From contig JAFAFP010000005.1 of NCBI GenBank assembly GCA_023423415.1, positions 1-51,097 of the forward strand: 51,097 nt of DNA. Direction: 5' to 3'. Source of the stretch: Pseudomonadota bacterium (GTDB lineage: Bacteria > Pseudomonadota > Alphaproteobacteria > Rhizobiales > Xanthobacteraceae). The notes beneath the pieces are model-generated. The model did not search any database. It worked only from the letters and a program-made list of their open reading frames with translations, and had not been told where the DNA came from. Both the position numbers and the translations under genes were made by a program. Shown one piece after another: positions 47,394 through 51,097 of the stretch (position 1 is its first letter; each line of letters begins with the position of its first letter).

Positions 47394-47909
47394 ATGGCAA
47401 CGCCACCCAAAAAGGTGACGGTCATCCTCGTGCGCGGTCTGCTCGGGATGCTGTTTTCGCGCGGCATGGATCGTCTTGCGGAGAAGCTCGAGCGGGACGG
47501 TTACAACACGCAGGTCTGGAATCATTCGCCGCTCTTCCTTGCCTGGTTTGCGAACAAAGAAGCGTTGGCCGCGGAGATCGAGCGGCTGACGAAGGCAGGG
47601 CAGGTTGTCGCACTCATCGGTCACTCCTTCGGCGCCAATGTGCTGCTGATGGCGGCGCGGCTGATCCCGCGCATTCCAATCCCGCTGCTGATCGCGGTCG
47701 ATCCGGCGGCGCAATATGACACGACCGTCCCCGGCAACGTGGCGAAGGCCATTGGATTTCGGCAAGTGCAGGAGTTCATTGGACGGGGTCAGTTACTCCC
47801 GAAAGGCACGCCTCGCGTCGAGGACATTCTGACCAAGGGCGGTCACGCCTGGCTTGATGATGCGCCGGCGATCCATAGCCGCGCCATCGCCGAAATCATG
47901 AAGCTCTGA
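47394..47909 (+). CDS. Alpha/beta hydrolase in the lysis region
   Basis: A 171-residue compact alpha/beta hydrolase. TVILVRGLLGMLFSRGMDRL gives the oxyanion strand; the nucleophile elbow GHSFG contains Ser78; Asp103 (AVDPAAQ) and His151 (GGHAWLDD) can complete a triad. In mycobacteriophages LysB, a hydrolase in the lysis cassette, cleaves lipid bonds of the outer envelope; here an equivalent for outer-membrane lipids or a host esterase role is possible but not shown. It starts 24 bases after the GH19 gene. Confidence 0.78.
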   Translation: MATPPKKVTVILVRGLLGMLFSRGMDRLAEKLERDGYNTQVWNHSPLFLAWFANKEALAAEIERLTKAGQVVALIGHSFGANVLLMAARLIPRIPIPLLIAVDPAAQYDTTVPGNVAKAIGFRQVQEFIGRGQLLPKGTPRVEDILTKGGHAWLDDAPAIHSRAIAEIMKL

Positions 47910-47911
47910 CC

Positions 47912-48025
47912 ATGCGCGCGATCATCGTCGTTGCGCTGGGCTTGATGCTCGCCGGTTGTCTGCAGAACACGATCTTCGGCAAGTGCTCCACGTTCAGCTC
48001 GCCTAGTGCTCGCTGCGTGAAGTAG
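47912..48025 (+). CDS. Small lipoprotein (37 aa), possible Rz1-like spanin
   Basis: MRAIIVVALGLMLAGCLQNT has a lipobox (LMLAGC) with the cysteine at 16, leaving a mature lipoprotein of 22 residues ending SPSARCVK. The gene starts two bases after the hydrolase stop. An outer-membrane lipoprotein in a lysis region may act as an o-spanin, but it has no partner with an obvious i-spanin shape next to it and lacks the proline-rich run usual in Rz1. Confidence 0.6.
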   Translation: MRAIIVVALGLMLAGCLQNTIFGKCSTFSSPSARCVK

Positions 48026-48058
48026 AGCCGCCGCGCCACTCAAGTCGCGGCGGCTCTA
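48023..48058. terminator. Strong hairpin after the lysis enzymes
   Basis: TAGAGCCGCCGCG (from the lipoprotein stop codon) and its perfect complement form a 13-bp stem with a 10-base loop. No T-run follows, so it may be a processing or stability element, or a Rho-linked stop, rather than an intrinsic terminator. Confidence 0.55.
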
Positions 48059-48150
48059 TACGCGGAGTCGCTGGCCCCCGATGCGCCTCCGAGCAATCGA
48101 ATTTACCACACCGCGCCCGGCGGCTCCGGGCAAATCAGCATAGGTGACCT

Positions 48151-48399
48151 ATGAACTCCAATCTCTTCCACAACATTGCCAACATCGCGAGCCTCGTTCT
48201 TGCCGCCGCAACCGCTGCACTGCTTGCGACCGGCTGCACCACGCTTCCAACCGGTGTGCTGGAATGCTCCCAGTCGTGGATCAATCCGACTTATACGACC
48301 GTGTCCATCATGGTGCTGCAGGGCCTCAAGCTGGTCGTCAACGTGATCCGTGACGGCATCTCGGGCCTTACTAAGCCGCAGCCGCCCGTTCAGCAGTGA
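48151..48399 (+). CDS. Small membrane protein, possible holin (82 aa)
   Basis: MNSNLFHNIANIASLVLAAA begins a long hydrophobic stretch (to about residue 28, ending TGC) and a second hydrophobic segment occurs at about 50-67 (VSIMVLQGLKLVVNVI). Two spans and under 100 residues are consistent with a holin or its regulator; the TGCTT may alternatively be a lipobox. AGGTGA precedes the ATG. The stop overlaps a GTG start. No certain family. Confidence 0.5.
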   Translation: MNSNLFHNIANIASLVLAAATAALLATGCTTLPTGVLECSQSWINPTYTTVSIMVLQGLKLVVNVIRDGISGLTKPQPPVQQ

Positions 48400-48626
48400 G
48401 TGCGTTTCTGAGGTGGCTCGGCAACTGGGTCCTCGGGGCCCTTGTCGACAAGATCCTCGCGGCGCTCGGCTCGCTTGTTGCGGCCGGGCGACGTGACCAA
48501 GCGAACCGCGACGCTGGCGCTGCCGAAGCCGTTATTGAAGGCCGAAAGCAAGAGGATGACGCGCTCGCGAAGACCCAAGCCGCAATAGACAGGGCGGACA
48601 AGAAGCCCATCGAATATCGGGACTGA
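48396..48626 (+). CDS. Rz-like candidate: short membrane segment and coil (76 aa)
   Basis: The GTG start overlaps the preceding stop (GTGA). The reading is MSAFLRWLGNWVLGALVDKI, a membrane or surface helix, followed by a charged coil (RRDQANRDAGAAEAVIEGRK, then QEDDALAKTQAAIDRADKKP). This is the shape of an i-spanin (Rz) in size and order but no family signature was found. Confidence 0.55.
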   Translation: MSAFLRWLGNWVLGALVDKILAALGSLVAAGRRDQANRDAGAAEAVIEGRKQEDDALAKTQAAIDRADKKPIEYRD

Positions 48627-48629
48627 CCC

Positions 48630-48827
48630 ATGACGTGTATCGGTTTCGCTCTTGGCTTTGCCTATCTGGTCTGCACTCCCCCGCAGTCCGCTCCAACCGG
48701 GAAGGCTCCGCTCTGCGATGTCGTGCGGCAAGCGGGGGGCGCGCTCAAGCCATCGCGCAAGGATACCCCAGAGAGTGCGCGCTATATGAACCGGATCGCG
48801 TCGGCTTACCGCGCCGACTGCAAATGA
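48630..48827 (+). CDS. Small exported or membrane-anchored protein (65 aa)
   Basis: MTCIGFALGFAYLVCTPPQS starts with a short hydrophobic stretch with Cys15, followed by a proline pair and a charged domain (PESARYMNRIASAYRADCK). It could be a small lipoprotein (o-spanin-like) beside the Rz-like coil protein just before it, four bases away. This pairing is inferred. Function unproven. Confidence 0.5.
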   Translation: MTCIGFALGFAYLVCTPPQSAPTGKAPLCDVVRQAGGALKPSRKDTPESARYMNRIASAYRADCK

Positions 48828-49292
48828 ATGGAAGGTCGGATGATGGGTGTGACACCGCGCGACGGCTCTCGCTCAATGCACGAGGAAAACAAGGCCACTA
48901 TGGCGGCCTTGGATCAGCGTGTGCTTGGCCTTGAAGGTGATGTTCAAGCGCTCCGTCATGATCTTTCGTCTGGCATTGCTTCGCTGCGGTCAGACTTCGT
49001 TTCGAGTTTCAATCAGATCAGCACCAAGATCGACAATCGGGATGATCGTCGGTGGATTCTGGGGCCCGCTGTTGGATTTCTGATGTTTATTCTGGCCGTT
49101 GTGGGCGGCCTTGGCACTCTCAGTCTGAGCCCCGTGAAAGAGAGAGTTGGCGAGCTTCAGGCAGAGATGCGCGCGACTGAGCGTGATCTAATCGAGCGTG
49201 ATCGGCGGCTTTGGGATCATTCGCTCAAGATGCGAAGCGAGTTCGATTTCCTGCGTGGACAGCTTTCGCCCCGGGTAGGGGTGCGTGACTGA
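48828..49292 (+). CDS. Membrane protein with flanking coiled coils (154 aa)
   Basis: MEGRMMGVTPRDGSRSMHEE leads into a coil (AALDQRVLGLEGDVQALRHD, SGIASLRSDFVSSFNQISTK), one membrane span (GPAVGFLMFILAVVGGLGTL) and a second coil (ERVGELQAEMRATERDLIER). Such coil-span-coil proteins occur near phage lysis genes, but the function is unknown to me. It overlaps the next small gene by 8 bases. Confidence 0.6.
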   Translation: MEGRMMGVTPRDGSRSMHEENKATMAALDQRVLGLEGDVQALRHDLSSGIASLRSDFVSSFNQISTKIDNRDDRRWILGPAVGFLMFILAVVGGLGTLSLSPVKERVGELQAEMRATERDLIERDRRLWDHSLKMRSEFDFLRGQLSPRVGVRD

Positions 49293-49428
49293 ACCTCCCG
49301 CGCTCCTGCCATCTTCGCTGTTGTGCCGGCCCGGCTGCATCCCCGCAGTCTCACCGGACCTGCAGCATCTTGTTAATGACTTTGGAGCCATCGTGCTGAT
49401 TGGAATGCTCCTAAAGTCGGTGAAATGA
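49285..49428 (+). CDS. Hypothetical micro-protein (47 aa)
   Basis: A GTG start within the end of the previous gene gives MTEPPALLPSSLLCRPGCIP then VSPDLQHLVNDFGAIVLIGM and LLKSVK. The stop overlaps the next ATG by four bases. Coupling and continuity are the support; no function is recognised. Confidence 0.42.
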   Translation: MTEPPALLPSSLLCRPGCIPAVSPDLQHLVNDFGAIVLIGMLLKSVK

Positions 49429-49574
49429 AAATATCGCGATGGGAGACGCTGCAGATAATGCTGCTGGTTGTTCTCCTGACGATGAGTTTGACGGCGATTG
49501 CCTATTTCAAGTTGAGCAGAGCAAGGGGCACTGCCAGCATCGCCCCACCGACTTCAACGGTAATCGGAAGCTAA
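49425..49574 (+). CDS. Single-span membrane micro-protein (49 aa)
   Basis: MKISRWETLQIMLLVVLLTM is a basic start followed by one clear membrane span (to about residue 27, SLTAIAYF) and a Ser/Thr/Ala tail. The ATG overlaps the previous stop (ATGA). It is the last member of the string of small membrane genes; a holin-like or inhibitor role is possible. Confidence 0.5.
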   Translation: MKISRWETLQIMLLVVLLTMSLTAIAYFKLSRARGTASIAPPTSTVIGS

Positions 49575-49815
49575 GGCGCGGCAGAGGTATCCGCTGATGC
49601 CGATTCAGCGCCCGTGGCGGACTTTATTTCGCTGCCGGCACGCGAAATTGATAATATGTCAATAAATAATGTCGCACCCTCTGGTAGATTGTGGCTGAAA
49701 TGCCACATTTCGCGCGTTATCTCGTAAACCTGAACCTGAGGCGAATAGGCCGCGACTTGACATTGGATCAATATCCGATCATGGAACCCATGCTGACAAT
49801 CAGAGACCTGAGCCG

Positions 49816-50109
49816 ATGCCATTCGAGCATGAAGCCGGGCAGCTGCGCAAAGCCGCGCGGCGGGGGACCGTCTTTTATACCAAGCATGGCGACGAAGAGC
49901 GCAAGAAAGATGCGATCGAGAAGATCGACATCGCGAACATGCTTTGCCGGTGCTCAGTAACTCTGGTCGAAACAAACAAAGCCAATGGCGAACAAGAGTG
50001 GCGAGCCGAGGGAAGGGATGGAGATGGGAGAAAAATTACGGTCATTGTCGTGGTTTATGAGGCGGTGGGAGAGATCAAAGTAGTCACGGCATGGGCGAAT
50101 AAAGAGTGA
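49816..50109 (+). CDS. DUF4258 protein, probable toxin
   Basis: A 97-residue protein: RKAARRGTVFYTKHGDEERK with the conserved His, then KIDIANMLCRCSVTLVETN, an EWRAEGRDGDGRKITVIVVV strand set and VVTAWANKE at the end. DUF4258 proteins resemble MqsR/RelE-type RNases, which cut mRNA. It lies 9 bases before a gene with the zinc-plus-HTH layout of an MqsA antitoxin, and toxin first is the order known for mqsRA. Catalytic residues are not proven here. Confidence 0.75.
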   Translation: MPFEHEAGQLRKAARRGTVFYTKHGDEERKKDAIEKIDIANMLCRCSVTLVETNKANGEQEWRAEGRDGDGRKITVIVVVYEAVGEIKVVTAWANKE

Positions 50110-50118
50110 GGATGTGTC

Positions 50119-50649
50119 ATGCGCTGCACCTGTAGCAACGGTTTAATGGAGAGAAGCGTGAAGGCTGAGCACGTTGAGGACTTGGGCGGTATTGTCGTCA
50201 AAGTTTTGAACGCTGTTGTCGTGCAACGCTGCTCCGACTGCGGCGAAGAGATGACCGGAATCCCTGATCTGCAAGGCTTGGCGCGCGCTGCCGCCATGGC
50301 CCGAGCGCTTAACCCTGCGCGCCTAACCGGTAAGGAAGTGAAGTTTATTAGGCGTGCGCTTGACCTGACGCAGAAGGAGTTTGCCGAGAAGATGGAGCTG
50401 TCGACAGAGCATGTTTGTCGATGGGAGAATGACCATAACGGCGTTGGCGCTATGAGTGAGAAGCTTGCGCGTCACAATGCGTGCGCGCTGCTGCACGAAG
50501 AGGGCGTATGCGATTACGATCCCAAAACGATTGTTGATATGCGCTTTGTCCCTTATCCCGATGGTGGGTTGCCGCCTATCGAGATGGTTAGGGTCCGTCT
50601 ACGCCCACGGAATGAAGAGGACGAAGGCATTTGGAGTGAGGTCGCTTAA
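50119..50649 (+). CDS. MqsA/YgiT-type antitoxin with zinc finger and HTH
   Basis: A 176-residue protein. The N-terminus has Cys3, Cys5, Cys38 and Cys41 (MRCTCSN and QRCSDCGEE), a small zinc site like that of MqsA, where it binds the toxin. The HTH lies at about residues 69-115 (LTGKEVKFIRRALDLTQKEF, AEKMELSTEHVCRWENDHNG). It would neutralise the DUF4258 protein and repress its own operon. The C-terminal 50 residues are an extra beta-rich piece. GAGG precedes the ATG. Confidence 0.78.
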   Translation: MRCTCSNGLMERSVKAEHVEDLGGIVVKVLNAVVVQRCSDCGEEMTGIPDLQGLARAAAMARALNPARLTGKEVKFIRRALDLTQKEFAEKMELSTEHVCRWENDHNGVGAMSEKLARHNACALLHEEGVCDYDPKTIVDMRFVPYPDGGLPPIEMVRVRLRPRNEEDEGIWSEVA

Positions 50650-50700
50650 CGGCGACCTCTACGCCTTGGCGGCGCGCACGAATCCTCCTATCCCGCCCGC

Positions 50701-50898
50701 ATGCCTGATGGTGTTGGACCCGGTCTCGGGTGGGAAGTGCTGATCAACGGCCAGTTCAGAGTGTTTCTGGACCGGTTCACTTGCGCCCATGAGGTCGCAA
50801 TGAGGTCCAAGGCGAAGCAGCCGGCCGACCTCGTGCAGATCCGAGGCTACGAGACCGACGACGTGCGGAACGTGTTGGAGGACGGGCGTCTGGGCTGA
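50701..50898 (+). CDS. Hypothetical protein (65 aa)
   Basis: MPDGVGPGLGWEVLINGQFR and FLDRFTCAHEVAMRSKAKQP, ending with a short helix (DDVRNVLEDGRLG), suggest a small beta-alpha protein. There is no strong ribosome site in the 50 bases before it. No family recognised. Confidence 0.45.
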   Translation: MPDGVGPGLGWEVLINGQFRVFLDRFTCAHEVAMRSKAKQPADLVQIRGYETDDVRNVLEDGRLG

Positions 50899-50908
50899 GG
50901 CGATTTAA

Positions 50909-50943
50909 GCCCGGCCCCCCAGGGGAGGAGAGGGAGGCCGGGC
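50909..50943. terminator. GC-rich hairpin after the last rightward gene
   Basis: GCCCGGCC (50909-50916) and GGCCGGGC (50936-50943) form an 8-bp stem with a purine-rich loop. No T-run follows. It probably marks the end of the rightward transcript, perhaps together with the next hairpin. Confidence 0.45.
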
Positions 50944-51053
50944 CCGGTAGGGTTCAATCACTGTCGACGTGCCCGACCAGGACGCCGGGCGTCAATCAAT
51001 CAAGAAAGGTGCCCGCGCGTTCCCGCGCTCACGACCTCGTTAGAATGTAACGC

Positions 51054-51089
51054 AAAAAAAGCCCGGCCGCGGTGATGGCGGGGCCGGGC
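51054..51089 (-). terminator. Intrinsic terminator for a leftward gene beyond the window
   Basis: Read on the minus strand, GCCCGGCC and GGCCGGGC form an 8-bp stem followed by seven T residues (51060-51054). The T-run on that side means it ends leftward transcription entering from the right. A leftward gene is therefore expected just past the window. Confidence 0.75.
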
Positions 51090-51097
51090 GGAAGGTG

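Larger units (their letters stand above)
6190..51097. mobile_element. Temperate siphovirus-like prophage integrated at tRNA-Gln (right end beyond window)
   Basis: The element runs from the 3' end of tRNA-Gln to beyond the right edge: integrase and excisionase-like gene, repressor/Cro pair, replication and DNA-modifying genes, a lambda-type head module, a non-contractile tail module and a lysis region in standard order. No second copy of the tRNA T-arm/acceptor end occurs in the window, so the length is at least about 44.9 kb. The only broken structural gene seen is the tape measure gene. The left boundary is approximate because the direct repeat cannot be measured without the other end. Confidence 0.93.

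Noticed and set aside
49571..49975. A minus-strand frame across the AT-rich gap before the toxin gene
   Set aside because: No ribosome site, and half of it is antisense to the DUF4258 gene. The gap 49575-49815 is more likely the promoter region of the toxin-antitoxin pair.
1..51097. CRISPR array, rRNA, insertion sequence or second tRNA
   Set aside because: No regularly spaced repeats of CRISPR size, no rRNA segments, no transposase frames with terminal inverted repeats, and no other cloverleaf were found by reading.
51000..51097. Right attachment site at the window edge
   Set aside because: No copy of the tRNA-Gln T-arm/acceptor sequence (GGTTCGAATCC with CGCCCCA) occurs near the right end; the last hairpin is a terminator for a further leftward gene.

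Overview
The window comes from an alphaproteobacterial chromosome, most likely the Nitrobacteraceae (Bradyrhizobium, Afipia or Rhodopseudomonas relatives). The evidence is the GC-rich codon use, the xseB/histone-deacetylase neighbourhood, a palindromic repeat of the type common in that family, and a prophage full of proteins typical of Rhizobiales phages. This placement is an inference from style and gene content; no database was searched.

Positions 1-6220 are host chromosome: the start of xseB, a histone-deacetylase-like amidohydrolase, an SDR dehydrogenase, a VOC ring-cleaving dioxygenase, an enoyl-CoA hydratase and a DmdC-like acyl-CoA dehydrogenase, ending with a tRNA-Gln(TTG). From the tRNA 3' end to the right edge (about 44.9 kb) the window is one temperate siphovirus-like prophage. 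The integrase lies against the tRNA. No second copy of the tRNA 3' end is present, so the right attachment site is beyond the window.

Prophage layout. 6315-9628: leftward integrase, excisionase-like protein and small membrane or Cys-rich proteins. 9765-10485: a lambda-style switch in which a short HTH repressor and a Cro-like protein diverge, with five copies of a 10-bp palindrome at an exact 17-bp period in two clusters flanking the repressor gene. 10491-11403: three small leftward genes, two of them under 60 codons. 11717-22141: rightward early/middle genes packed with 4-5 nt stop/start overlaps (HNH nuclease, ParB-like protein, HD phosphohydrolase, DUF5131 three-Cys protein, GapR-like DUF2312, a ParB-MT-A70 methyltransferase fusion with an altered catalytic motif, a DUF1376 protein), ending with a NusG-N-domain protein. 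22142-22565: a non-coding segment with a predicted promoter, two strong intrinsic terminators with a hairpin between them, and repeats that may belong to cos. 22566-32955: a lambda-type head module (Nu1-like, GpA, W-like, portal, S49 protease with nested scaffold, D, E) and head-tail joining genes. 33152-43985: the tail module, with a textbook -1 frameshift site in the G/GT position, a tape measure gene broken by one extra base, a GNAT gene and J-like tip/fibre genes. 44030-46100: a cargo pair, a DCC thiol-disulfide oxidoreductase convergent with an HTTM-type membrane protein. 46230-49574: a lysis region with an M15 peptidase, a GH19 lysozyme, an alpha/beta hydrolase and a string of tiny membrane proteins. 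49816-50649: a probable DUF4258/MqsA-like toxin-antitoxin pair.

The most interesting unit is the NusG-like protein followed by promoter, hairpin, two terminators and the late operon. It looks like a functional analogue of the lambda Q/pR'/tR' late switch built from a NusG paralogue. Other standouts are the 17-bp-phased operators, the DPPW-to-DFEW methyltransferase, the DCC/HTTM cargo and the toxin-antitoxin pair.
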